NCBI GenBank assembly: GCA_910585245.1
Contig: CAJUCO010000003.1
Span: forward strand, 1-64,000
DNA: 64,000 bases
Origin: an uncultured Oscillibacter sp.
Lineage (GTDB): Bacteria; Bacillota; Clostridia; Oscillospirales; Oscillospiraceae
Reading direction: 5' to 3'
The notes below the pieces were generated by a model. The model worked only from the letters and a program-made list of their open reading frames with translations, was not told the origin of the DNA and did no database searches. A program made the position numbers and the translations under genes. Of this stretch, positions 14,732 to 23,194 are shown piece after piece; positions within the stretch are counted from its first letter, which is position 1; every line of letters begins with the position of its first letter.

Positions 14732-14758
14732 GGCGGACCAAGCCTTTGCTTGGTCCGC
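14732..14758. repeat. Hairpin H2 flanking repeat copy B
   Basis: This is a second copy of the 14539-14565 hairpin, lying 6 bp after the terminal inverted repeat. Confidence 0.75.
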
Positions 14759-14877
14759 CTTTCTTCAAACTGTGCGGGAAACCTCTCCTGGGGAATCTCC
14801 CCGCCAAAAGCCGCCGGCGGTTGCGCTCCGAAGCGCCTTTGCAGGCACAACCTGCGTGCACTTTCCCGGTGAAGCGC

Positions 14878-15750
14878 TTATACTCCCGACAGGTCGAAAG
14901 CCGGGGTGTATTCCTCCCGGGCGGAGGTCCGCTCCTGGGTGTAGCCGTCTGTGACGCCGCAGTTTTTCATATACTCCACCGCCGAGCGGTACTCCGCCTT
15001 GGTCACGTGGCGGCAGAGGTTCCCGGAGGCCCCCGGCTGAGGGGTGTACTGACTCATAAGGGAGAAGAGAACGTCCCCGGGGCGGAAGGTCTCCGCTATC
15101 CAGTCAATGCAGCGCCGGGTGTTCTCCAGCTCCCCGGGGAGGAGCAGGTGGCGGATCAGCACGCCGGATTTCAGCTGCCCGCCCTCCATCCGGTAGGGGC
15201 CGGTCTGGCGAAACATCTCTAAAATCGCCGGAGCGGCCCGGTCAAAATAGTCCGGGGCGGCGGAGTAGGCCCCGGCGGGGCCGGGGAGGGCGTATTTCAA
15301 GTCCGGGAGGTAGACCTGGACCTTCCCCTCCAGAAGGCGAAGGGTCTCCACCCGTTCGTATCCCCCGCAATTCCAGACCACCGGAACGGGCCAGGTGTCC
15401 TTCCCCAAAGCCTCCAAAACAGCAGGGGTAAAGTGGGTGGGGGTCACCAGATCCAGACAGGCCGCTCCTTGGGCGACGAGCTCCCGGAAGATCTCCCGGA
15501 GGCGGGAGATGGAGACGGGCTTTCCCACGCCGCCCTGGGAGATGGAGCGGTTTTGACAGTACACACAGCGAAGGTTACAGCCGGAAAAGAAAACGGTTCC
15601 CGCCCCGTGTTCCCCGACGAGACAGGGCTCCTCCCACTGGTGGAGCATCGCCTGGGCAACGGCGGGGGCCGAGGGCTGGCGGCAGACGCCGCCGGGGCGG
15701 TCCGGCGTCCGCTCCGCTTGGCAGGTTCGGGGGCAGAGGGCGCAGGTCAT
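14878..15750 (-). CDS. Radical SAM protein, PflA/PflX-like
   Basis: The 290-residue product has the radical SAM cluster motif in 'GCNLRCVYCQN' (C-x3-C-x2-C, near residue 54). An N-terminal Cys-rich segment 'CALCPRTCQ' and 'GVCRQPS' is typical of the PflX group of pyruvate-formate-lyase-activating-like proteins, whose substrate is unknown. 'VPVVWNCGGYE' and 'YLPDLKY' are family motifs. The ATG overlaps the tdk stop codon (ATGA), so it is coupled to thymidine kinase. It is the last gene of mutY-DUF6487-tdk-radical SAM. Confidence 0.85.
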   Translation of the reverse strand: MTCALCPRTCQAERTPDRPGGVCRQPSAPAVAQAMLHQWEEPCLVGEHGAGTVFFSGCNLRCVYCQNRSISQGGVGKPVSISRLREIFRELVAQGAACLDLVTPTHFTPAVLEALGKDTWPVPVVWNCGGYERVETLRLLEGKVQVYLPDLKYALPGPAGAYSAAPDYFDRAAPAILEMFRQTGPYRMEGGQLKSGVLIRHLLLPGELENTRRCIDWIAETFRPGDVLFSLMSQYTPQPGASGNLCRHVTKAEYRSAVEYMKNCGVTDGYTQERTSAREEYTPAFDLSGV

Positions 15751-16334
15751 AGGTTCTCCACGTGGAAGTCCGGGCCTAAATTGCCTTCCGTCCAATGGCG
15801 GCGGCAGAGGCCGATATATTTGTCATTGGCCCCCAGGACCACCTGCTCCCCCTCTTTGAGCACCGTGCCACTTTCGTCGAAGCGGGCGTTGAAGGTGGCC
15901 TTTTTGCCGCACCAACAGATGGTTTTCACCTCCTCAATCTTGTCCGCCATGACAAGCAAAGCGTAGCTGCCGGGGAACAGGTCCCCCTTGAAGTCCGCCC
16001 GGAGGCCGTAGCACATAACGGGGATGTCCAAATCATCTACAATGTGGACCAGGTGCATGACTTCCTCCCTGGTGAGGAACTGGGCCTCGTCCACAATGAT
16101 GCAGGCGTTTTGCCGGAGCTCCGTGACGCCCATCGCTTGCATCTCGTCAAAGTAGATGCAGGGGTACTTCAGGCCGATGCGGGAATAAACCATGTGGTCC
16201 CCGTCCCGGGCGTCCAGCCGGGGCTTGACCATCAGGGCTTTCTGGCCCCGCTCCTCGTAGTTGAAGCGGGCCATCAGGGCGTTGGCGGACTTGCTGGAGC
16301 CCATAGCCCCATACTTAAAGTATAATTGCGCCAT
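15747..16334 (-). CDS. tdk: Thymidine kinase (type II)
   Basis: The 195-residue enzyme phosphorylates thymidine to dTMP in pyrimidine salvage. The P-loop 'GAMGSSKS' is at residues 9-16, the catalytic 'DEAQF' near 82-86 and the lasso-domain tyrosine region near 'NDKYIGLCRRH'. Zinc-binding cysteines are seen in 'CWCGKK' and 'CRRH'. The length fits bacterial TK1-like enzymes. No good ribosome site precedes the ATG, which is unusual beside its neighbours. Confidence 0.94.
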   Translation of the reverse strand: MAQLYFKYGAMGSSKSANALMARFNYEERGQKALMVKPRLDARDGDHMVYSRIGLKYPCIYFDEMQAMGVTELRQNACIIVDEAQFLTREEVMHLVHIVDDLDIPVMCYGLRADFKGDLFPGSYALLVMADKIEEVKTICWCGKKATFNARFDESGTVLKEGEQVVLGANDKYIGLCRRHWTEGNLGPDFHVENL

Positions 16335-16365
16335 AATAATACAAAAAGCGATGGAATTCGGCAGA

Positions 16366-16836
16366 TTATTCCCCGCTCTCTTCCTCCTCTTTCGTTTCTT
16401 CCGCGTACTCCGCCACCTGGGCGGAAAAGCTGTCCTGGGATATCAAGGGCTCCGGCATGGTGAAGACGGCCTTCTTACAGTCCCGGCACAGCCAGGTGGT
16501 TTTATAAAGGCCGCGCCACAAGCCGCCCTCGTCCAGCACATCGATTTGGTTGGTACTGCCCAGCCCCCGCAAAGGATCTGCTTTGTAGATGCCGGGATAC
16601 CAGCGAACACCGTCCCGCCCGCCGAGGAGAAATCCCTGCTCCATGTCCTTCCCGCACCAGGGACATTTTTCCGGAGGAAGCCGTTTGGCTTCCTCCTTTT
16701 CCTTCGCCTTGGCCTTGCGCTCCTTATTCCAGGCTTTCAGGCTGTCAAGGGGATTTACTTGCGGCTCCTTGGGCTCCCGGCGGGGCTTGTCCGGTTTTTG
16801 GTCCCAGGGGTCCTCGCTTCGTTTCCAAAACAGCAT
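16366..16836 (-). CDS. DUF6487-type zinc-ribbon protein
   Basis: This is a 156-residue soluble protein. The N-terminal 75 residues are highly charged (Lys/Glu/Pro) and probably extended. The C-terminal part starts with 'CPWCGKDMEQGFLLGG' and later has 'WLCRDCKKAVF', a two-pair zinc ribbon matching the DUF6487 pattern. The function is unknown. AGGAGG precedes the ATG. It lies 8 bp after mutY and 31 bp before tdk, so it is part of that operon. Confidence 0.75.
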   Translation of the reverse strand: MLFWKRSEDPWDQKPDKPRREPKEPQVNPLDSLKAWNKERKAKAKEKEEAKRLPPEKCPWCGKDMEQGFLLGGRDGVRWYPGIYKADPLRGLGSTNQIDVLDEGGLWRGLYKTTWLCRDCKKAVFTMPEPLISQDSFSAQVAEYAEETKEEEESGE

Positions 16837-16844
16837 AGGTCCTC

Positions 16845-17903
16845 CTATTCCTTCAGGGCCCCCTCTGCCTCCTCCCGGTAGCGGGCGAAAGCCGAGGGGA
16901 CGGCGTGACGCTCCAGGGTGTCCACCCAGGTGAAATCTTCCGGCCCTTCCCCGGAGACCTCCAGGGTATAGCCGGTCATATGCCACTCCACATGAGTGAA
17001 AATGTGCTTTGCCGCTATGCGGTTTTTCCAAGCCTTGGGCTCCAGGCCCCAGGCTCGGACCGCCTTAGCGGCGGCGGGCTCGTCCAGGGCGTTTTCCGCA
17101 TTGGGAAACTCCCACAGACCCGCCAGGAGGCCGGAGGCCGGACGCTTGCGAAGGGCGATCTGCCCCTGCCGGAGGAGGAGGAAGACGGTCTTTTCCTCCA
17201 CCCGGCGGGATTTTTTTGGCGCCTTTACCGGCAGGCTCTCCGACGTGCCCCGCTTCCGGCCCAGGCAGAGGTCCCGGACGGGGCAGAGAAGGCACTTAGG
17301 CGGGCCGTTTGGCACGCAAACCGTAGCCCCCAACTCCATGAGGGATTGGTTGAAGATGCGGATGTTCCCTTCCTCCGCCGGGAAGATCTCCCGGAGCTGG
17401 GCGCGGATGTTCTTTTTTGTCTGGGGGGCGGCGATGCTGTCATGACAGTTCGTCAGACGGGTGATGACCCGGAGGACGTTGCCGTCCACCGCCGGCTCCG
17501 CTTGGGCAAAGGCGGCGGAGGCAATGGCGGCGGCGGTGTAGTCCCCCACGCCGGGGAGCTCCAGAAGGCCGCTGTAGGTGTCAGGGAAGCCGCCCCGGTT
17601 TGCCACCAGCTTGGCGGCCTTTTGCAGGTTCCGGGCCCGGCTGTAGTAGCCCAGGCCCTCCCAGAGCTTCATGAGAAGTTCCTCCGGCGCGGAGGCCAGG
17701 GCCTCCACAGAGGGAAAGGCCTCCAGAAACCGGGCGTAGTAGCCCAGCACCGCCGCCACCCGGGTCTGCTGAAGCATGATCTCCGAGACCCAAATGCGGT
17801 AGGGGTCCTGGGTTTTCCGCCAGGGGAGGTCCCGGGCGTTTACCCGGTACCAGGCCAAAAGGGGCGGAGGGAGCTGGGATAAGGTCAAAGCAATTTCATT
17901 CAT
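16845..17903 (-). CDS. mutY: A/G-specific adenine glycosylase MutY
   Basis: The 352-residue repair enzyme removes adenine opposite 8-oxoguanine. It has an HhH-GPD domain with the catalytic Glu in 'SEIMLQQTRV' (near residue 41), the hairpin 'LPGVGDYTAAA' and catalytic Asp in 'VDGNVLRV'. A [4Fe-4S] cluster follows at 'CVPNGPPKCLLCPVRDLC', and then a C-terminal NUDIX-like domain that recognises 8-oxoG. A TATAAT lies only six bases before the ATG and there is no ribosome site, so the mRNA may be leaderless. Confidence 0.95.
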   Translation of the reverse strand: MNEIALTLSQLPPPLLAWYRVNARDLPWRKTQDPYRIWVSEIMLQQTRVAAVLGYYARFLEAFPSVEALASAPEELLMKLWEGLGYYSRARNLQKAAKLVANRGGFPDTYSGLLELPGVGDYTAAAIASAAFAQAEPAVDGNVLRVITRLTNCHDSIAAPQTKKNIRAQLREIFPAEEGNIRIFNQSLMELGATVCVPNGPPKCLLCPVRDLCLGRKRGTSESLPVKAPKKSRRVEEKTVFLLLRQGQIALRKRPASGLLAGLWEFPNAENALDEPAAAKAVRAWGLEPKAWKNRIAAKHIFTHVEWHMTGYTLEVSGEGPEDFTWVDTLERHAVPSAFARYREEAEGALKE

Positions 17904-17909
17904 GGGGAG

Positions 17910-17939
17910 ATTATAGCACAGATTCCGGGAGATGGACAG
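17910..17939 (-). promoter_or_regulatory. Promoter of mutY
   Basis: On the minus strand TATAAT lies at 17910-17915 with a weak -35 CTGTCC at 17934-17939 (18-base spacer). Transcription would start at or next to the ATG. Confidence 0.5.
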
Positions 17940-17978
17940 CCTTTTTTCCGGGAGGGGGGCGCTTGCAAACAGTTCCTC

Positions 17979-18007
17979 TTGACATACCTTGTTATTCTAT
18001 GTATAAT
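17979..18007 (+). promoter_or_regulatory. Perfect consensus promoter of the padR operon
   Basis: TTGACA (17979-17984) and TATAAT (18002-18007) are separated by exactly 17 bases. Confidence 0.9.
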
Positions 18008-18017
18008 AAGCATAGAA
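17995..18017. promoter_or_regulatory. Inverted repeat over the -10 box, likely PadR operator
   Basis: TTCTATG (17995-18001) and CATAGAA (18011-18017) are perfect complements around the -10 box. PadR-family repressors bind such dyads and repress their own promoter. Confidence 0.7.
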
Positions 18018-18041
18018 ATTCTAGGTATTGGAGGGGCGGTT

Positions 18042-18380
18042 ATGAAGAAGAAAATCATGGAGCACACCCGTCTGCTGGCCCTGTCACTGCTGGCGGGGGA
18101 GGATATGTACGGGTATCAGATGATTGTGGAGCTGGCCCGGCGGTCCAACCACACCTTTGAGATGAAGGAGGGGACGCTGTACCCGGTGCTTCACGGGCTG
18201 GAGCAGCAGGGCTTTGTGGAGGCCTACCGGAAGCAGGCCCCCACAGGCCGGGAGCGGAAATACTACCACCTCACCCGAAAGGGCCAGGGGGCCCTCCGGG
18301 AGGAGGAAGCCGCCTGGAAGCGGTACTCCGGAGCGGTAAACGACGTGCTCCGGGGCGGCGCGGAGGCGGAACCGGTATGA
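18042..18380 (+). CDS. PadR-family transcriptional regulator
   Basis: This 112-residue winged-HTH repressor has the family pattern 'LLALSLLAGEDMYGYQMI', 'EGTLYPVLHGLEQQGFVEAY' and 'GRERKYYHLTRKGQGAL'. The ATG has GGAGG upstream. It overlaps the next gene by four bases. PadR regulators next to HAAS-type membrane proteins usually sense cell-envelope or drug stress and repress their own operon; the dyad over the -10 box supports autoregulation. Confidence 0.92.
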   Translation: MKKKIMEHTRLLALSLLAGEDMYGYQMIVELARRSNHTFEMKEGTLYPVLHGLEQQGFVEAYRKQAPTGRERKYYHLTRKGQGALREEEAAWKRYSGAVNDVLRGGAEAEPV

Positions 18381-19105
18381 CCCGCCAGGAGTTTTTGGAC
18401 CAGGTGCTCTCGCCCCTGGGGCGGCTGACGGCGGAGGAGCGGGAGAACGTCCGCCGGGAGCTGGAGGAGCACGTGGAGGACCGGATGGAGGCCCTTTTGG
18501 AGATGGGCTGGGATGCGGGGCTGGCGGAAGAGCGGTGCCTGGAGGCCATGGGGGACCCAGTGGAGATTGGCCGGGAGATGGCGGGGCAGTACCGGGGAAG
18601 GGGCTGGCTGTGGATTGGCCGGGTGGCGGCGGCGCTGACCGTGGTGATGAGTATTCAGGCCCTGCTGGGGCTGGGGATGCTGGGCACCGCCTGGTACAGC
18701 CTGGAGGCCCGGATTTCACCGCAGCTGGACACCAAACTGGATTGGGTGGAGGCGGAGGAGCAGCTGGACCTGCGGCTGGACATGGGAAATGATGTGCTTC
18801 GCCTGTTTCGGGTATCCGTGGGAAAGCTGGATGGGCGGCGGGTGGCGGAGATCGCTATGTGCGCCTATGACCGCTGGCCCTTTGGCATTGTGGCTCACGG
18901 CTGGCAGAACTGTATAGAGCTGCGGCTTTCGGAAAAAGAGGCCCGCTTTGGCGGAGGAAGCGGCAGGGGAAACTATGGCGCGGAATACTGTCGAAGATAT
19001 GTGTCGCTGGAACCGGAGGACCGGAGCATTACCTTGACCTATACCCGCTTCGGCGAGACGGCGAGCCTGGAAGTGCCCATACCGGAACAGGAGGAAGCGC
19101 CATGA
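18377..19105 (+). CDS. Membrane protein with N-terminal HAAS (permease-prefix) domain
   Basis: This is a 242-residue protein. Residues 1-70 match the HAAS/DUF1700 helical domain ('LTAEERENVRRELEEHVEDR', 'EAMGDPVEIGREM'). One membrane span lies at about 76-100. The rest is predicted outside and has no known domain. HAAS domains in PadR operons are thought to interact with the regulator. It is coupled by ATGA to both neighbours. Confidence 0.8.
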   Translation: MTRQEFLDQVLSPLGRLTAEERENVRRELEEHVEDRMEALLEMGWDAGLAEERCLEAMGDPVEIGREMAGQYRGRGWLWIGRVAAALTVVMSIQALLGLGMLGTAWYSLEARISPQLDTKLDWVEAEEQLDLRLDMGNDVLRLFRVSVGKLDGRRVAEIAMCAYDRWPFGIVAHGWQNCIELRLSEKEARFGGGSGRGNYGAEYCRRYVSLEPEDRSITLTYTRFGETASLEVPIPEQEEAP

Positions 19106-19782
19106 AAAAGGAAAAACGGGAGATTCTCCCCTCCCGGAGGAGGCGGACGGTGCGGCGCGTCCTCATCGCGGCGGCGGCGGTGCTTCTGGTGAACCGGATT
19201 TTCCTTATCGGCCTCCTGTTCCCCATTCAGGCCCTCCGGCACATTGAGGAGCGGGCAGGTACGGGCCGGACGGCGGTGGTCTGCCGGGACTGGGCTCCGG
19301 AGATTTACAAGACTGGCCTGGTCTACCTGACGGAAAACGAGAACGTCACCATGCTCAGCGCGGTCCGCCTGTCGTTTTACGGCTGGATGGAGCTCTATGG
19401 CGTGCCGGTGGACTGTGGGGCGGAGGGCCCCATCCACGGCGGCTGGTGGAGCTTTGTACGGATGGAAAAGGCGGGCCGGTTCTATGTGTTCGGCAGGGTG
19501 GACGACCCGGAGATCGCCTGGTTGGAGGTCTATTTCATGCGCCCGGAGGACCCCCGGGGAGAGGAACGGATCGGCCGGGTCCACGGCGATTACGGGATTC
19601 ATCGGGGCGACAGCGGCTGGATAGAGAAGGACGGACGGCTCTATTTCCTGTTTGAGGCCAACCTGGTGGATTGGAACGAGTACCCCACCGGCCTCCGGGT
19701 CGTCGCCGTGGGCTATGACGATGACAGGAACGTGGTTGCGCGGACGGATTTGGAGCAGGGAGGCGTCACCGCCGCCCAGTAA
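19102..19782 (+). CDS. Hypothetical membrane-anchored protein of the padR operon
   Basis: The 226-residue protein has a basic N-terminus (RRRR) followed by a membrane segment at about residues 20-42. An extracytoplasmic beta-rich domain with many aromatic residues follows. No family is recognised. It starts inside the preceding stop codon (ATGA) and ends at a strong hairpin, so it is the last gene of the padR operon. Confidence 0.7.
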   Translation: MKKEKREILPSRRRRTVRRVLIAAAAVLLVNRIFLIGLLFPIQALRHIEERAGTGRTAVVCRDWAPEIYKTGLVYLTENENVTMLSAVRLSFYGWMELYGVPVDCGAEGPIHGGWWSFVRMEKAGRFYVFGRVDDPEIAWLEVYFMRPEDPRGEERIGRVHGDYGIHRGDSGWIEKDGRLYFLFEANLVDWNEYPTGLRVVAVGYDDDRNVVARTDLEQGGVTAAQ

Positions 19783-19822
19783 AAACACCGAGCCGGGAGG
19801 AAACGCCTCCCGGCCCGGTGTC
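19783..19822. terminator. Terminator between the padR operon and focA
   Basis: CACCGAGCCGGGAGG and CCTCCCGGCCCGGTG form a 15-base stem with one mismatch. A TTTTT run on the minus side makes it a good terminator for fhs-focA; the plus side has a weaker tail. Confidence 0.75.
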
Positions 19823-19825
19823 TGC

Positions 19826-20641
19826 TTAGTCCTTCTTCAAATGCGCGTACCAAAGAAGCGCCGCCAGTCCCGCGCCCCCCAGGATATTCCCCAGGGTGAC
19901 GGGGAGAAGGTTTCCCAGGAGGAAGTTTCCAACCGTCAGGGCGGAGAGGTCCACACCGGCCTCTTGGGCCAATTGGAGGTACTGGGGATTCTGGACCGCC
20001 AGAAGTCCGGCGGCGATGTAGTACATATTCGCCACGCAGTGCTCGAAACCGCAGAGGACAAAATAGCACACGGGGAGAAAGGCCCCCATGAGCCGCCCCG
20101 CCCCGTCTGTGGCCGACAGGGCCAGCAGCACCCCCAGGCACACCAGGACGTTGCAGAAGATCCCCAGGCCGAAACCGTTTAGGAAGGGAAGGGCGCACTT
20201 CCCGGCGGCAAGGCGGACGGTGTAGACCGCCAGGCCTCCGGCGGAGTAGTTCAGCTGCCCGAACCACACGCAGCCCGCCGCCACCAGAAGGGCTCCCAGG
20301 AAATTCCCCAGATAGACGAGGCACCAGTTCCGCAAAAGGCCGGGGAGGGTGCATTTCCTCTCCAGCAGGGAGAGGACCAGCAGGCTGTTCCCGGTGAAAA
20401 GCTCCGCCCCGGTGACGATGACCATGCACAGGCCGAAGGGGAACAGGAGACCGGAAACCGTCCGGGCAAGGCCCACATTCTCCATGCCGTGGACGGCGGT
20501 GTTTGTGGCGGCGCAGCCCAGGGCGATGAGGGCTCCGGCCAGGATGGAGAGGGCCAGGAGTTTCCCGGCGCTCTTTTGGGTCTTGGCCGTTCCTCCGGCG
20601 GCGTAGCGCTCCAAAAAATCCTTAGGGGCAAGGTAGTGCAA
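19826..20641 (-). CDS. focA: Formate/nitrite transporter (FocA/FNT family)
   Basis: The 271-residue channel protein has six hydrophobic segments and the FNT signature around 'GNFLGALLVA', 'FCNVLVCLGVLLA' and 'CGFEHCVANMYYI', including the conserved His that controls anion passage. The best start is TTG at 20641 (MHYLAPKD...), with AAAGGAG 7 bases upstream; the ATG at 20668 would add nine residues and has no ribosome site. It lies after fhs in the same direction, so formate made by pyruvate formate-lyase could be exchanged with the one-carbon pathway. Confidence 0.9.
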   Translation of the reverse strand: MHYLAPKDFLERYAAGGTAKTQKSAGKLLALSILAGALIALGCAATNTAVHGMENVGLARTVSGLLFPFGLCMVIVTGAELFTGNSLLVLSLLERKCTLPGLLRNWCLVYLGNFLGALLVAAGCVWFGQLNYSAGGLAVYTVRLAAGKCALPFLNGFGLGIFCNVLVCLGVLLALSATDGAGRLMGAFLPVCYFVLCGFEHCVANMYYIAAGLLAVQNPQYLQLAQEAGVDLSALTVGNFLLGNLLPVTLGNILGGAGLAALLWYAHLKKD

Positions 20642-20705
20642 GGTTCTACTCCTTTCAAAGGCCCGCAATGCTTCCGCTCCAAGAGAAGCAGGGACTTGGT
20701 TGTGG

Positions 20706-20727
20706 GGCCTGAGCCCCTGCTCAGGCC
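20706..20727 (-). promoter_or_regulatory. Perfect hairpin between fhs and focA
   Basis: GGCCTGAGC and GCTCAGGCC form a 9-pair stem with a 4-base loop. Without a T-run it is likely an mRNA stability or partial attenuation element inside the operon. Confidence 0.55.
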
Positions 20728-20760
20728 ATTGCCCTTCTATATGAGCACTTCCAAAACAAC

Positions 20761-22434
20761 TTAAAACAGTCCCGTAATTTTCCCGTTCTCGTCCACGTCG
20801 ATCTTCTCGGCGGCGGGAACCTTGGGCAGGCCTGGCATGGTCATAATGTCCCCGGTGAGGGCCACCAGGAAGCCCGCCCCGGCGCTTACCTTCAGGTTCC
20901 GCACCGTGATGGTGAAACCCTTGGGGGCCCCCGGCAGGGCCGGGTCGTCGGAGAAACTGTACTGGGTCTTGGCCATGCAGACAGGGAGCTTGCCGAAGCC
21001 CAGGGCCTCCAGCTCCGTGAGCTGCTTTTTGGCGGCGGGGGTCAGGACGGCCCCGTCGGCGTGGTAGACCTTTTGGGCAATGGCGTTGATTTTCTGTTCA
21101 ATGGTGTCCTCGGTATCATAGGCAAACCGGAAGTCACCGGGCTCCTCACAGAGGCGCAGGACCTCTTCGGCAAGAAGGACGCCGCCCTGGCCGCCCTTGG
21201 CCCAGACCTCGCTGAGGGCTACGTTGACGCCCAGTTCCCGGCACTTGTCCTCCACCAGTTTCAGCTCCGCAGCGGTGTCCGTGGGGAAGGCGTTGATGGC
21301 CACCACGCAGGGCAGGCCGTAGACGTTTTTGATGTTGTCCACGTGCTGGAGGAGGTTGGGAAGCCCCTTCTCCAGGGCCTCCAGATTCTCGGCGTTCAGC
21401 TCCGCCCTGGGGACGCCGCCGTGGTTTTTCAGAGCCCGTACGGTGGCCACCACAACGACGGCGCTGGGAGTCAGCCCCGCCAGACGGCACTTGATGTCCA
21501 GGAATTTCTCCGCCCCCAGGTCCGCGCCAAAGCCCGCCTCGGTGACGGCGTAGTCCGCCAGACGCATAGCCAGCCGGGTGGCCATGACGGAGTTGCAGCC
21601 GTGGGCGATGTTGGCGAAGGGGCCGCCGTGGATAAAGGCGGGGGTACCCTCCAGGGTCTGGACCAGGTTGGGCTTCAGGGCGTCCTTTAAGAGGGCCGCC
21701 ATGGCCCCCTCGGCCTTCAGGTCGTGGGCGGTGACGGGCTTGCCGCCGTAAGTGTAGGCCACCACCATCCGGCCCAGGCGGGCTTTCAGGTCCAGGATAT
21801 CGGAAGAGAGGCACAGCACCGCCATGATCTCGCTGGCCACGGTGATGTCAAAGCCGTCCTCCCGGGGGACGCCCTGCATCCGGCCCCCCAGGCCGTCCAC
21901 AATGCTGCGGAGCTGGCGGTCGTTCATATCCACACAGCGTTTCCAGGTGATTTTCTTCACGTCGATTCCCAGGGCGTTTCCCTGTTGGATGTGGTTGTCC
22001 AGCATGGCGGCGCAGAGGTTGTTGGCCGCGCCGATGGCGTGAAAATCTCCGGTGAAGTGGAGGTTGATGTCCTCCATGGGCACCACCTGAGCGTAGCCTC
22101 CCCCGGCCGCGCCGCCCTTCACGCCGAAGACAGGGCCCAGGGAGGGCTCCCGCAGGGCAACCAGCGTGTTCTTCCCCAGGCGGCGGAGGGCGTCGGCCAG
22201 GCCCACGGTGGTGGTGGTTTTCCCCTCCCCGGCGGGGGTGGGATTGATGGCGGTGACCAGGATCAGTTTCCCGTCTCCCCGTTTGCTCTCCCGAAGGATG
22301 CGGGGGTCCACCTTGGCTTTGTAGTTGCCGTAAAGTTCCAGGTATTGGGAGTCCACGCCTGCGGCGGCGGCAATCTCCCCAATGGGGCGCATCTGGCAGG
22401 ACTGGGCAATTTCGATGTCGGACGGAACGTGCAT
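20761..22434 (-). CDS. fhs: Formate-tetrahydrofolate ligase
   Basis: The 557-residue enzyme makes 10-formyl-THF from formate, THF and ATP. The nucleotide-binding loop is '[19 protein letters not shown]' near residue 65, and '[23 protein letters not shown]' is the family signature (two parts, near 110-130). The length matches bacterial Fhs. It lies 5' of focA in a two-gene operon. I see no THF-type riboswitch in the 190 bp before it. Confidence 0.96.
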   Translation of the reverse strand: MHVPSDIEIAQSCQMRPIGEIAAAAGVDSQYLELYGNYKAKVDPRILRESKRGDGKLILVTAINPTPAGEGKTTTTVGLADALRRLGKNTLVALREPSLGPVFGVKGGAAGGGYAQVVPMEDINLHFTGDFHAIGAANNLCAAMLDNHIQQGNALGIDVKKITWKRCVDMNDRQLRSIVDGLGGRMQGVPREDGFDITVASEIMAVLCLSSDILDLKARLGRMVVAYTYGGKPVTAHDLKAEGAMAALLKDALKPNLVQTLEGTPAFIHGGPFANIAHGCNSVMATRLAMRLADYAVTEAGFGADLGAEKFLDIKCRLAGLTPSAVVVVATVRALKNHGGVPRAELNAENLEALEKGLPNLLQHVDNIKNVYGLPCVVAINAFPTDTAAELKLVEDKCRELGVNVALSEVWAKGGQGGVLLAEEVLRLCEEPGDFRFAYDTEDTIEQKINAIAQKVYHADGAVLTPAAKKQLTELEALGFGKLPVCMAKTQYSFSDDPALPGAPKGFTITVRNLKVSAGAGFLVALTGDIMTMPGLPKVPAAEKIDVDENGKITGLF

Positions 22435-22552
22435 GGCAGGGCCCTCCTTTGTGTAATATATGCGGCAAAAAGGTATGACTTATTTCAAGCAATATGATGA
22501 TAGCACACTCCAGGGGGAAAGGGAAGTGGGAGATTTCACAAGGAAAAGGGCC

Positions 22553-22581
22553 TTGTGTTCCGCCGGATTCTATGTTATCGT
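22553..22581 (+). promoter_or_regulatory. Possible promoter of the 22628 gene
   Basis: TTGTGT and TATCGT are separated by 17 bases. Both hexamers are only partial matches. Confidence 0.35.
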
Positions 22582-22627
22582 ATACATAAACGCTGCATGG
22601 AGCGGCAGAGGGGAAGGGGGACGAATC

Positions 22628-23134
22628 ATGGATTTGAGCGTCAACGGACAGCGGCGGCGGGCTGTGCAAGTGGCGAAAGCCGCGCCCCAAGCGGAGAAAA
22701 AGCCCGCCGGGGCGGAGGAGAAAACGGAGCTGCCGAAATCCAGGAGCGACAGGACCACGTGGTCCCAAAACGCGCTGGCCTTTTTGCAGGAGGTAAACCG
22801 CCAGGACATGGAGAGGCAGCGGAAGCTGCTGGAGGCCAGGGAGCAAAAAAACGGCGAGTTGGAGATGCTCTCGAAATCTCTGGATGTCATGGAGAAGTGC
22901 CGGAAAATTGCCTCCCGCATCATGAAGGGGGACAAGGTGCCGCCTCAGGACCAGCAGTTCTTGATGGAGGCCGATCCGGAGGGTTATAAGCTGGCGATTG
23001 TCTGCCGGACACCCAAGGAAAAACCCAAGGAGTGGGAGTCCGTTCTGGAGGAGGAGAAGGAAAGCGGCGCCACCGGCTCCGGAGACGAGACGGCGGAGTC
23101 CGGGGACTCCACCGGGGAAGCGGCGGAGTGCTGA
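22628..23134 (+). CDS. Hypothetical hydrophilic coiled-coil protein
   Basis: This 168-residue, highly charged protein has no membrane segment. Residues 45-110 are predicted helical ('ALAFLQEVNRQDMERQRKLLEAR'). The C-terminus is acidic and Gly/Ser-rich. The pattern 'KCRKIASRIMKGDKVPPQDQQFLMEADPEGYKLAI' resembles small proteins often seen in clostridial genomes near prophage or flagellar genes, but I cannot name a family. The ATG follows GGGGGGA. A strong terminator follows. Confidence 0.65.
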   Translation: MDLSVNGQRRRAVQVAKAAPQAEKKPAGAEEKTELPKSRSDRTTWSQNALAFLQEVNRQDMERQRKLLEAREQKNGELEMLSKSLDVMEKCRKIASRIMKGDKVPPQDQQFLMEADPEGYKLAIVCRTPKEKPKEWESVLEEEKESGATGSGDETAESGDSTGEAAEC

Positions 23135-23150
23135 AACGGCAAAAACGGTC

Positions 23151-23183
23151 AAGGCGGCGGGGAAACTCCCCGCCGCCTTTTTG
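23151..23183. terminator. Bidirectional terminator
   Basis: AAGGCGGCGGGGA and TCCCCGCCGCCTT form 13 pairs with a three-base loop and TTTTT. It serves the 22628 gene and possibly the convergent kinase operon. Confidence 0.85.
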
Positions 23184-23194
23184 CGCGCCGTGTC

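Noticed and set aside
22435..22620. THF or other riboswitch upstream of fhs
   Set aside because: No paired stems or conserved core could be found in the minus-strand leader.
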